Shown one piece after another: positions 17,401-23,995 of a stretch of DNA of 35,529 nucleotides. This stretch comes from a virus. The notes beneath the pieces were generated by a model, which saw nothing but the letters and a program-made list of their open reading frames with translations, made no database searches and had not been told where the DNA came from. Where the stretch lies: positions 1-35,529 of IMG/VR virus record IMGVR_UViG_3300032213_001362. One strand, given 5' to 3'. Every line of letters starts with the position of its first letter. Within the stretch, counting starts at the first letter, position 1. A program made the position numbers and the translations under genes.

Positions 17401-20400
17401 AAATATGCAATAGGAGAACCACTTTCTCTACCAATATATGCAAATTGGTTATTTCCAGTGGTATTATCCATAAAGCGAACATACGAATTATTATTGTTAT
17501 CGTTTGAATCTACTCTTAAGATAATATCATTGAATGAGTTAATACTCATTGAATCTGAAAAACTACCATTCAAATCAGTTGATGCTATACCATGGTTTGT
17601 ATATGAATCATAAGATGCGTTCCAATCAAATGAGAAATATGCAATTCTACTTATGTAAGCACTATATGTACCATAAGGTGCCCATATTGAATATTCAGAA
17701 CCTACTCTAAATGAACCTTGTGCTCTAACATAGGCATCAACATAAACATTCTTAGAACCTCTAGAACGAATCCAAGTACTATCAATCATGTACCAACCAC
17801 CACCCCAGCCAAATCCTAATTCTTCATCTCTTAAGAATGATGCAGCTCCTCTACCAAATACGATTGCGTCTTGGTTTCCTAATAATTGAATTGAACCATT
17901 TACGAATAATCTATTGTTTGTAATAGTGCTTATTACAGAAGCGTTATCTGATGAAGTATATGAAAAATCTGATGTATTAATTCCTACGTTGCCACCATTA
18001 TCCATTAAAATATTACCACCATTGAACCTCATCTGCCAAGTATCATTGCCACCAATATACAATTCATCCCCAGCTCCAGCTCGTATCATAGAAGCGTTTG
18101 TTCCAGCTGATACAAGTCTTAAAGTAGAAGATGCATTTAGATTAAATAATGCAGTAGTTAATACACTATTACCATTAGGGTCTACATAATAGCCTGTATC
18201 GTTTTGGTCATAAAATATAGGTGCTCTCATGTCTACACTTGCAATAACATTACCAGAGCTATTAATAGCTAATGACCAGGATGAACCATATCCATCATTA
18301 TCAAATCTGAATGAACGAGCATCAACATTATAATCACCACTACTAACTATTGTTCTAGAACCCCAACTTCCAACTGAACCAGCCGTTCCACCCTGATAAA
18401 TGTATCCACTTACATGAATATCTCCATTTGCACTTAATCTAGTATCAGGAGTTACACCACCTAAACCTATTTGACTAAATCTTACAATATCAGTTGTTCT
18501 AACGTTTTGGTCCATATTAGCTGCAAAAGCGTATGATGTTGTATCCATTATACGTTTCCATGCTCCCCATGTAGTAGAACTACCATATCTCAACCACATA
18601 TTACCATTATCGGTAAATCCTAATTCGTTTGCACCACCACCACTCCAATCGGTTGATGAACCATATTTACGGAAATACATTACACCATTGTAAGTACCAC
18701 CATCACTTAAACCATTTGTTGAGTTTTGTTTGAAATCAAATCTAACACCCTGGTTTGCATTTTGAGTTTGTGGTGTACTAGCAGTTGCTCTTGTATCCTG
18801 TACATTTATAAAGGTTGCCGTTGTTGATGTAGTTGCGTTTCCTATTAAGTTTGCAGTTACCTGATTGAATGTTACGTTATCGGTTGTACGAACATTTTGG
18901 TTCATTAAATAAACTTCGGTTGCTCCTTGTCCAGTATCAATTGTACCACTTATTACAATATTTCCAGCACTTACTGAAAGGTTTCCACCAGTTACACTTA
19001 CACCATTAGTAGCTGTAATTGTTGCATATTGAACGTTATCAGTTGTACGAACATTTTGGTTCATTAAGTAAACTTCAGTTGCACCTTGACCTGTATCTAT
19101 TGTGCCACTAAGAACTACGTTACCACTTACTGATAAAGTATTATCTGCTGTCCATCTATCAGTACTTTCATCCCAATAGAATGATACCGTTGATGATGAA
19201 CCTCTCCTAACTTCTATACCAGCATTTTCAGTTGGTGCTCCAGTTGTGAAGTTTGAGTTAAGAGTTATTATATTATCCGCTAATAGGATTGTTTCCGTAT
19301 TAATCGTTGTTGTTGTACCACTTACAGTAAGGTTACCACTAATTGTAGCATCTCCAGTTACTGTCAATGTACTACCATCAAATCTTAAGTTTGCTTCAAC
19401 AGTTGCATTTGGAGCAGTTCCATTTAAAGTAATTACACCATTATCAGTTGTACCAGTTAATGATAATAATCCAGATGTACCACCACTTCCAGAAGAACCA
19501 GCCGAACCAGACGTTCCCGAAGTTCCTCCACTTCCAGATGTACCCGCACTTCCAGTAGTTCCCGAAGTTCCACCACTTCCAGAAGAACCACCACTACCAG
19601 ACGTTCCTCTAGTTCCAGAAGTTCCTCCACTTCCAGCTGAACCAGATGACCCAGACGTTCCACCACTACCAGATGTTCCAGTTGTTCCCGATGAACCACC
19701 ACTTCCAGATGTTCCAGTTGTTCCTGATGAACCGGCAGAACCAGAAGTTCCAGCAGAACCAGAAGTTCCAGCAGAACCAGAAGTTCCAGCTGAACCAGAA
19801 GTTCCAGCTGAACCAGAAGTTCCAGCTGAACCGGATGTGCCCGTAGTTCCAGATGTTCCAGCTGACCCAGAAGTACCAGCACTACCGCTTGTACCTGTTG
19901 TTCCAGACGTACCACTATCACCAGTTCTTGCAAAATCAACTACTAATTGAGCGTTGTTAGTTGGTAGTGTACCACTAACATACGTTACAGGTATTTTAAA
20001 ATATCCAGATGCATTTGTTACGTTACCTGTAATTGTGAATATGTTATTTACCGTACCACTATCTCTTGATGATAGTATAAGAGTACCTCTATTATTTGGT
20101 GTATTACTATCATCCCAACTATTAAACCATGCTAATTGGTTATTACCACTTTGGTCTAAAATATCAATGTATAGGAAAGTTACCGATGCAATTGTTGCAT
20201 TATTATATCTAACCAATCCATTACCAGGATCCGAATCAGTTATTGTTGTTGAAAAATCATATTTTATTCCACCACTTTGTCCGCTAGTACCACCAGTTCC
20301 AGAAGTACCAGTTGTACCGGATGTACCTGCGCTTCCAGAAGTTCCTGTTGTTCCAGAAGAACCAGCCGAACCCGTTGACCCAGAAGTACCTGAAGTACCA

Positions 20401-21944
20401 GATGAACCAGCAGTTCCAGCTGAACCAGTTGAACCAGTTGTTCCACTACTTCCCCCACTTCCACTACTACCACTTGAACCAGATGTTCCAGAAGTTCCTG
20501 AAGTGCCTCCAGTTCCAGATGTACCACCTGTACCACCTGCTCCACCTATACCAGAAGAACCTGATGTACCACCAGTTCCAGTTGAACCAGAAGTTCCTGA
20601 TGTTCCAGAAGAACCACCACTTCCACTTGTTCCAGAAGAACCACCAGCACCAGTTATACCTCCACTACCAGCACTACCACTTGTTCCACCACTACCAGAC
20701 GTTCCATTTATTCCCGATGAACCATTCGAACCAGAAGAACCAGATGAACCTGTTAATCCAGAAGTACCACTAGAACCAGTTGTACCAGATGTACCTGCCG
20801 AACCTGTTGTACCTGCCGAACCCGTTGTACCAGCCGAACCCGTTGAACCAGATGTTCCTGATGTGCCACCGCTACCACTACTTCCACCACTACCACTTGA
20901 ACCAGATGTACCACCACTTCCGGATGAACCATTCGTACCAGAAGTTCCCGATGTACCACCACTTCCAGAAGAGCCAGATGTACCACCACTTCCGCTTGTG
21001 CCAGATGTTCCACCACTACCACTACTTCCAGATGTACCAGAAGTTCCCGATGAACCACCACTACCAGACGTTCCAGCAGAACCCGTTGAACCAGATGAGC
21101 CACTTGTACCCCTAGTTCCAGAAGAACCAGATGTACCACCACTACCACTACTTCCAGATGTACCCGAGCTACCTCCACTACCAGAAGAACCAGAAGAACC
21201 ACCACTACCACTACTTCCAGAAGAACCAGAAGTTCCAGATGTACCAGAAGTTGCTGCTGCAAATCTTCTACCAATTCTACCTGTTGCTAAATTTATAACA
21301 AGTACTTCATTTGTAGTATCATCGGTTGGTAGTGTATTTCCAGTAATTCCTATACTACCACTAACGGATAAGCTACCAGTTATTTCTTGTCTATCAACAA
21401 CGTTATCTCCAAATTTATTTGAACCTGATGCGAATATTACCGATGATGAAATAAATGTTGTATGTAATTCAGTTGATGTAATTCTACCACCTACATTTAA
21501 GTTTTGTGTTATTACAACTGAACCAGTTATATTTGAATTACCATTAACTGCTAAACCACCACTTATTGAAGTTGGTACATTTACTACCAAGCCTCTATTT
21601 GGTGAAATATTTGCAATTGCCGAACCTGATTTTATTTGGTCTAAATCTCCAATGGATGTTGCTTGAATATTAAACAATCCACTACCATCTCCTCTAAATA
21701 AAGATGCGGATATAGATGATGAAATATTAAGAGAGCCTGTTATTTGTACATTACCTCTTATTGATATTGGAGAATTTGATTGACTAACTATTAAATTAGT
21801 TTGAATACCAGAAGCAGTAAAATTACCTACTACATTCACCGATTCCGATGTGAAGTTGGCGATTCTACTCCCACTCACAAATAACGAAACTAAGCTTGAA
21901 CTTAATTGATTTAAACCATTAGGGTTACCTCCTAAATATTCCAT
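14103..21944 (-). CDS. Giant tail fibre with collagen-like tracts and C-terminal S74 chaperone (2613 aa)
   Basis: Host-recognition fibre, probably trimeric. Order of parts: residues 1-233, beta modules with GDGSGLFNI and ITGS units; 234-559, Gly-X-Y repeat rich in Ser and Thr; 560-674, a beta domain starting KYDFSTTITDSDPGNG; 675-825, second Gly-X-Y tract; 826 on, a TGTTDNGV domain, NQNVRTTD repeats, then about 1230-2230 with seven FYD-x-N-D/N-x-GYYVDP motifs; about 2500-2613, an S74 intramolecular chaperone (SDRRLKDNV, DIGFIAQEVEDIVPDLV, LLLEAIKEL). In this family Ser and Lys five residues apart cut the chaperone off after trimer folding; here they are Ser2507 and Lys2512. Aromatic, Gly/Asn/Asp/Ser-rich composition suits an extended beta fibre. 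No signal peptide. The gene follows two small virion proteins after 12 bases. Confidence 0.85.
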   Translation of the reverse strand: MEYLGGNPNGLNQLSSSLVSLFVSGSRIANFTSESVNVVGNFTASGIQTNLIVSQSNSPISIRGNVQITGSLNISSSISASLFRGDGSGLFNIQATSIGDLDQIKSGSAIANISPNRGLVVNVPTSISGGLAVNGNSNITGSVVITQNLNVGGRITSTELHTTFISSSVIFASGSNKFGDNVVDRQEITGSLSVSGSIGITGNTLPTDDTTNEVLVINLATGRIGRRFAAATSGTSGTSGSSGSSGSGGSSGSSGSGGSSGTSGSSGSGGTSGSSGTRGTSGSSGSTGSAGTSGSGGSSGTSGTSGSSGSGGTSGTSGSGGTSGSSGSGGTSGTSGTNGSSGSGGTSGSSGSGGSSGSGGTSGTSGSTGSAGTTGSAGTTGSAGTSGTTGSSGTSGLTGSSGSSGSNGSSGINGTSGSGGTSGSAGSGGITGAGGSSGTSGSGGSSGTSGTSGSTGTGGTSGSSGIGGAGGTGGTSGTGGTSGTSGTSGSSGSSGSGGSSGTTGSTGSAGTAGSSGTSGTSGSTGSAGSSGTTGTSGSAGTSGTTGTSGTGGTSGQSGGIKYDFSTTITDSDPGNGLVRYNNATIASVTFLYIDILDQSGNNQLAWFNSWDDSNTPNNRGTLILSSRDSGTVNNIFTITGNVTNASGYFKIPVTYVSGTLPTNNAQLVVDFARTGDSGTSGTTGTSGSAGTSGSAGTSGTTGTSGSAGTSGSAGTSGSAGTSGSAGTSGSAGTSGSAGSSGTTGTSGSGGSSGTTGTSGSGGTSGSSGSAGSGGTSGTRGTSGSGGSSGSGGTSGTTGSAGTSGSGGTSGTSGSAGSSGSGGTSGLLSLTGTTDNGVITLNGTAPNATVEANLRFDGSTLTVTGDATISGNLTVSGTTTTINTETILLADNIITLNSNFTTGAPTENAGIEVRRGSSSTVSFYWDESTDRWTADNTLSVSGNVVLSGTIDTGQGATEVYLMNQNVRTTDNVQYATITATNGVSVTGGNLSVSAGNIVISGTIDTGQGATEVYLMNQNVRTTDNVTFNQVTANLIGNATTSTTATFINVQDTRATASTPQTQNANQGVRFDFKQNSTNGLSDGGTYNGVMYFRKYGSSTDWSGGGANELGFTDNGNMWLRYGSSTTWGAWKRIMDTTSYAFAANMDQNVRTTDIVRFSQIGLGGVTPDTRLSANGDIHVSGYIYQGGTAGSVGSWGSRTIVSSGDYNVDARSFRFDNDGYGSSWSLAINSSGNVIASVDMRAPIFYDQNDTGYYVDPNGNSVLTTALFNLNASSTLRLVSAGTNASMIRAGAGDELYIGGNDTWQMRFNGGNILMDNGGNVGINTSDFSYTSSDNASVISTITNNRLFVNGSIQLLGNQDAIVFGRGAASFLRDEELGFGWGGGWYMIDSTWIRSRGSKNVYVDAYVRAQGSFRVGSEYSIWAPYGTYSAYISRIAYFSFDWNASYDSYTNHGIASTDLNGSFSDSMSINSFNDIILRVDSNDNNNNSYVRFMDNTTGNNQFAYIGRESGSPIAYFAGSVYGSIFYDSNDSGYYIDPNSTGMTALRMRGGALFGPNNTWGAYLLVGGDGRNGYIDSAFASVATTNGNLHLDAGSGYALYLNHYDGSVIYFGAGTNSNWGEFSGGIFYAYNQMRSPIFYDYNDTGYYVDPNGTTNIRYLKMNTTGTSSATRALTIKQDGFGEYNYGSYPGAWTSALQIQNNDNTKMIWISPLDSGNWANFRVNGSTAGLHFNMGGGINASGTTTWEIYSSYVYSGYPIYGTIFYDANDSAYYVDPRSTSRIGGIQITPPNDSTQGIYFRGVTGDAVGSYNHTALVERLWGTTDQSELLIFKGNDVDTSTIHDRIRLGSTGRIVFQSMAGTYDIDSYISATGTGNIEGSGYFYGSEFHVPGSIWSPIMYDRNNSGYFVDPAGRSRLASMDYGNGSYYLAGGSWGYRHNTPYGYIEFGPANTSHAHIYTDRSNFYFNVNEMYLNGYRVAMYNYWVGNMYLGSGGDFYATIFYDTNNSGYYCDPASTNRLNFVNANNIYINAGYMLYSDSGGWTGEYNKIQWHSSHMYFQKMQEGYWIFRRPSGSEPHQFAVDGNHYTAYLGWLSNWANQNVRTDAGPTFQEVYVNGWFRNNTSGHGLYNQNRGMHWYSNNGYWKSAGGGYGYGGVVMYNNYESDLRGYSGYWDGSGFGMLNSSGNWQIRIEYGNAHMELYRITYMNDARAYIYYDRNDTGYYMDPNARSQWLGLEDRGKGNISITGKSNWRRPQDYTGDRNYWTGNMGWGTTDFNWVMDWGGGDIDTWSNPANQPPGTSHWVGVQTYHYVNSYNSGYGWQLVGGPVDRLWFRNSWSGNSGWKAMIDSNNRAEYCLPTYDFTTTSRLYFLYNRGYYATQTDSAMCQPYSTGNNGAFMSFHKSGYYAINLGLDGDNLIRWGGWSSRWQRYYLNDDTLGTPYVLRSNFDNYGGGGVWVSDDGDLCDLNDGYLALRASYGLRIHTGNRGGGATIALRYDGQIIASNNIIAYGSPSDRRLKDNVIALENSLEKVMKMRGVEFDWREGTDEYETTGLRHDIGFIAQEVEDIVPDLVREGADGYLAIRDRGIPALLLEAIKELKTELDEARAEIKNLKEKIGFE
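15270..18221 (-). repeat. Seven-copy FYD-x-N-D/N-x-GYYVDP repeat in the fibre
   Basis: Seven copies of a motif such as IFYDYNDTGYYVDPNG recur between about residues 1242 and 2222, separated by about 80 to 200 variable residues. Some positions vary (AYYVDP, GYFVDP, GYYCDP, GYYMDP) but FYD or YYD, Asn and DP are kept. Such motifs probably mark each shaft unit of the trimer, with variable inserts between. The function is not shown by sequence. Confidence 0.8.
19470..19922 (-). repeat. Collagen-like Gly-X-Y tract 2 of the 2613-aa fibre
   Basis: Residues 675-825 are an unbroken Gly-X-Y repeat with X and Y almost only Ser, Thr, Ala or Gly (GTSGSAGTSG type). It contains five nearly identical 18-base copies of CCAGAAGTTCCAGCAGAA (plus strand, third base of one codon varying) at 19741-19830. 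Proline is absent, so stability would not follow the animal collagen rule. Confidence 0.9.
20268..21245 (-). repeat. Collagen-like Gly-X-Y tract 1 of the 2613-aa fibre
   Basis: Residues 234-559 are Gly-X-Y repeats of GTSGSSGSGG type. Rare exceptions (TRG, LTG, NGS, ING, ITG, AGG) break the monotony but keep the triplet phase. Synonymous codons (GGT ACA TCT, GGA ACT TCT and similar) are mixed along the tract, which shows that protein sequence, not DNA identity, is being kept. Confidence 0.9.
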
Positions 21945-21956
21945 TCATTAAAACTT

Positions 21957-22289
21957 TTATGTTATCTCCAATACTGAAACAATTACATCTGCCGAATTAG
22001 CTAATGATGAAGTTACTGAAAGAAAATCTCCTGCTTCCAAAACTAATTTTTGCTCACCACCAACCAATACATTAGAACTACCAGGCATAATTAGAGAATC
22101 TTTCACAACATATACAACTTTATTTGCAGAGTTATCTCTAACCATCACACTAACTGAAATATTATTTGTGTTTACATTCGCTACACCAACACCAATTACA
22201 GTCGTTGATGTATTAACAGGAGTTTCGTAAACTTTAACACCTGTTGTTCCAATTGAACCCGTTATACTATTTTTAAATGCGTTTGCCAT
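21957..22289 (-). CDS. Small beta-rich virion protein (110 aa)
   Basis: Not recognised by name. It begins MANAFKNSITGSIGTTG and has alternating hydrophobic strands (TTVIGVGVANV, VSVMVRDNSANKVVYVV) ending KLVLEAGDFLSV and VIVSVLEI. It is likely a beta-sandwich virion protein such as a fibre-tip, neck or decoration component. Its C-terminal half aligns by eye with the end of the 314-aa protein of this window (KLVLEE-x-YGFIVSGS-x-ELTVVLSLLE), and its N-terminal strands align with residues about 30-55 of that protein, so the two are probably related, the larger carrying an insert. The gene stands 14 bases after the 93-aa gene and 12 before the 2613-aa fibre. Confidence 0.65.
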   Translation of the reverse strand: MANAFKNSITGSIGTTGVKVYETPVNTSTTVIGVGVANVNTNNISVSVMVRDNSANKVVYVVKDSLIMPGSSNVLVGGEQKLVLEAGDFLSVTSSLANSADVIVSVLEIT

Positions 22290-22303
22290 TTCTTTTTATT
22301 TTT

Positions 22304-22585
22304 TTATCCCAATGCTATTGCAAATGCGATAGCTGAATCTAATACATTTACCCCATCTACTAAATATCCTCCGGCCGTTAAATTCATCGAACCTGTCATT
22401 TTAATAGAACCACTTACTGATAAACTATTATTTACAATAAGATTATTAAATGATGCTTGTTGTACATCAATTGTTCCTTTAAAAGAACCAGTCAACGAAC
22501 CAGTAAACGAACCACTAAGGTCAGCAAATGCGTTATTTCTATCTTGAATTATTGAACCCGAAAATATGGGACTATGTATTACCAT
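22304..22585 (-). CDS. Short fibre-like beta protein (93 aa)
   Basis: The product has the same beta-strand repeat vocabulary as the two giant fibres: FADLSGSFTGSLTGSFKGTI then NNLIVNNSLSVSGSIKMTGSM. It ends with AIAFAIALG, a small hydrophobic tail. It could be a short fibre, a fibre adaptor or a detached first module of a fibre. No other domain is seen. First gene of a unit, with an octamer 27 bases before the ATG. Confidence 0.6.
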   Translation of the reverse strand: MVIHSPIFSGSIIQDRNNAFADLSGSFTGSLTGSFKGTIDVQQASFNNLIVNNSLSVSGSIKMTGSMNLTAGGYLVDGVNVLDSAIAFAIALG

Positions 22586-22611
22586 TTGTATCTACTCTTT
22601 TAAGTTATAGA

Positions 22612-22619
22612 TATAAATA
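22612..22619 (-). promoter_or_regulatory. TATTTATA element before the 93-aa gene
   Basis: Coding strand TTTATATTTATATCT, 27 bases before the ATG, in a 49-base gap. Its downstream unit holds the 93-aa, 110-aa and 2613-aa genes. Confidence 0.45.
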
Positions 22620-22634
22620 TAAACTATCCCTCTT

Positions 22635-23078
22635 TTAAGGTTTAACAGGCCAAGTTATATTAAATGGATTTGTCTGATTTGTAATATCTCTTAAATCTTT
22701 TCTATAATTACTCCACAAATTTTTAATTTCAGTTGAAATATCACTTAATTGAGTCCAATCACATTCTACTAATAATTGATTTCGTATTTCTCTAATCTCA
22801 AACCACTTATCTTCTAATCTTTGTGATATTTCAAATTCAGTTGCATTAGTTTGTATCCAATTTTGATAATATTTACCATCAATTAATGTTGGAGTACCCT
22901 CTATAATATTTTTTGTGTAATCATTTGGAGCTGCTGAAAATTGAACTTCATACATATCCCATTCTACTAATTGTTCATTACTTAAATTAGCAGGTAAACT
23001 TACATTTGGTAAAGAATCTCTTAAATCTTTTATCGTATATGGATAGGTTGTTGTGTTATTTACTATTCTTAGATACAT
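22635..23078 (-). CDS. Phage tail assembly chaperone-like protein (147 aa)
   Basis: Likely assists folding or attachment of the neighbouring fibres. The second half contains KWFEIREIRNQLLVECDWTQ and LSDIST, then LWSNYRKDLRDIT and a terminal PFNITWPVKP. The order W-x-x-IR-x-x-RN-x-LL-x-x-CDWTQL-x-D, W-x-x-YR-x-x-LRDI, WP-x-KP is that of the small tail assembly chaperone family found next to tail fibre genes in many phages. The N-terminal part (1-70) is a separate small domain with YTIKDLRDSLPNVS. It is encoded three bases after the PKD/LRR protein and in one unit with it and the 3462-aa fibre, which makes these the likely clients. Confidence 0.75.
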   Translation of the reverse strand: MYLRIVNNTTTYPYTIKDLRDSLPNVSLPANLSNEQLVEWDMYEVQFSAAPNDYTKNIIEGTPTLIDGKYYQNWIQTNATEFEISQRLEDKWFEIREIRNQLLVECDWTQLSDISTEIKNLWSNYRKDLRDITNQTNPFNITWPVKP

Positions 23079-23081
23079 AAT

Positions 23082-23984
23082 TTATTTAAAATTTAAAGGT
23101 ATTGATGCAAAGTTTGATAAACCAGTACAATTATTAAACGCATCAGTGCCAGCTGGTGTTGGTATTCTATTCCAAAGTTCAGGTGCAGTTCCTGTTAATG
23201 CATTTGTAGTAGAACTCATATTATATACGTTATTAAAAATTGTTACTCCAGTATTAAATGTAAATTGTAACACATTTGTAAGAGAACGACAGTTTCTGAA
23301 TGTACCAGAAAAGTTTACAACATTTGTATTTGTATCAAACAAAGTTGATGGAACTGATGTAAGTGATGTACATCCAAAGAAACACGATGCAAATGTTGTT
23401 GCTGATGTTACACTATTAAATAATCCCGTTGGTACTGTTGTTAATGTTGTTATAGATGAAAAAGTATCAGTAAATGTTGTAGCGTTTGGAGAAAAATTAA
23501 ATATATCAGTCGGAATTGATGTTATTCTAGTACCTCTCATAAAATTACCAAAAGAAATAACTTCATTTAATCCCGTATATCCTCCAACTAAATCCAAAGA
23601 TGCACTTCCAGGTATTGCTGTTAAATTTACACAACCATAAAAATTTATAGAACGTAACCCAACAATTCCCCATTGTACTAATTCAGTAATAAGATTTCTA
23701 ATAGCAGAATTATTATTTACAGTAAATCCCGGCATAAATCCACTAATAGTAATTGTATATGTTCCAGGTGATACATAAGTATGTATTCTATCAACCGAAG
23801 TTGATGATGTAATTAATGGTGATATACTACCATCTCCCCAATTTATATTAAGAACGGGAGTTAATCCGCTATAATCTGATAATGGACATGTAAATATCGT
23901 ATTTGATGCGGTTGTTGTAACCCTAAAAACAAAGGGGAACACTATTGCCGAATCAGATGGTATTAATTTTCTTGCTATACTCAT
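23082..23984 (-). CDS. PKD plus BspA-type leucine-rich repeat protein, probable adhesin (300 aa)
   Basis: Probable virion adhesin. Residues about 20-92 look like a PKD-type Ig fold: INWGDGS near 47-54, then HTYVSPGTYTITISG near 69-83, the W-G-D-G ... H-x-Y ... G-x-Y-x-V/I spacing of that domain. Residues about 105-290 are a BspA-like leucine-rich repeat, about 23 residues per unit, with copies such as TTVPTGLFNS, TSVPSTLFDT and TSIPTDIFNF, plus FFGCTSL and FRNCRSL. Such repeats usually bind surfaces. No signal peptide, so it is not a bacterial secreted protein but a phage protein. It sits 11 bases after the giant fibre and directly before the chaperone-like gene. It could be a receptor-binding tip attached to the fibre. 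Confidence 0.7.
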   Translation of the reverse strand: MSIARKLIPSDSAIVFPFVFRVTTTASNTIFTCPLSDYSGLTPVLNINWGDGSISPLITSSTSVDRIHTYVSPGTYTITISGFMPGFTVNNNSAIRNLITELVQWGIVGLRSINFYGCVNLTAIPGSASLDLVGGYTGLNEVISFGNFMRGTRITSIPTDIFNFSPNATTFTDTFSSITTLTTVPTGLFNSVTSATTFASCFFGCTSLTSVPSTLFDTNTNVVNFSGTFRNCRSLTNVLQFTFNTGVTIFNNVYNMSSTTNALTGTAPELWNRIPTPAGTDAFNNCTGLSNFASIPLNFK

Positions 23985-23995
23985 AACTTTAATTA

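Noticed and set aside
19741-19830. Perfect 18-base tandem repeats that might be a short CRISPR-like or satellite array
   Set aside because: They keep the reading frame and encode Gly-Ala/Ser-Gly-Thr-Ser triplets in a collagen-like tract, with no spacers, so they are coding repeats.
20312-21115. Plus- and minus-strand out-of-frame ORFs rich in Gln, Asn, His or Leu, Val across the repeats
   Set aside because: Frame-shifted readings of the repetitive codons, with no fit to gene order and no start signals.
19954-21666. Plus-strand open frame (570 codons) and neighbouring 234-codon frame over the 2613-aa fibre repeats
   Set aside because: Same antisense artefact over the Gly-X-Y tracts.
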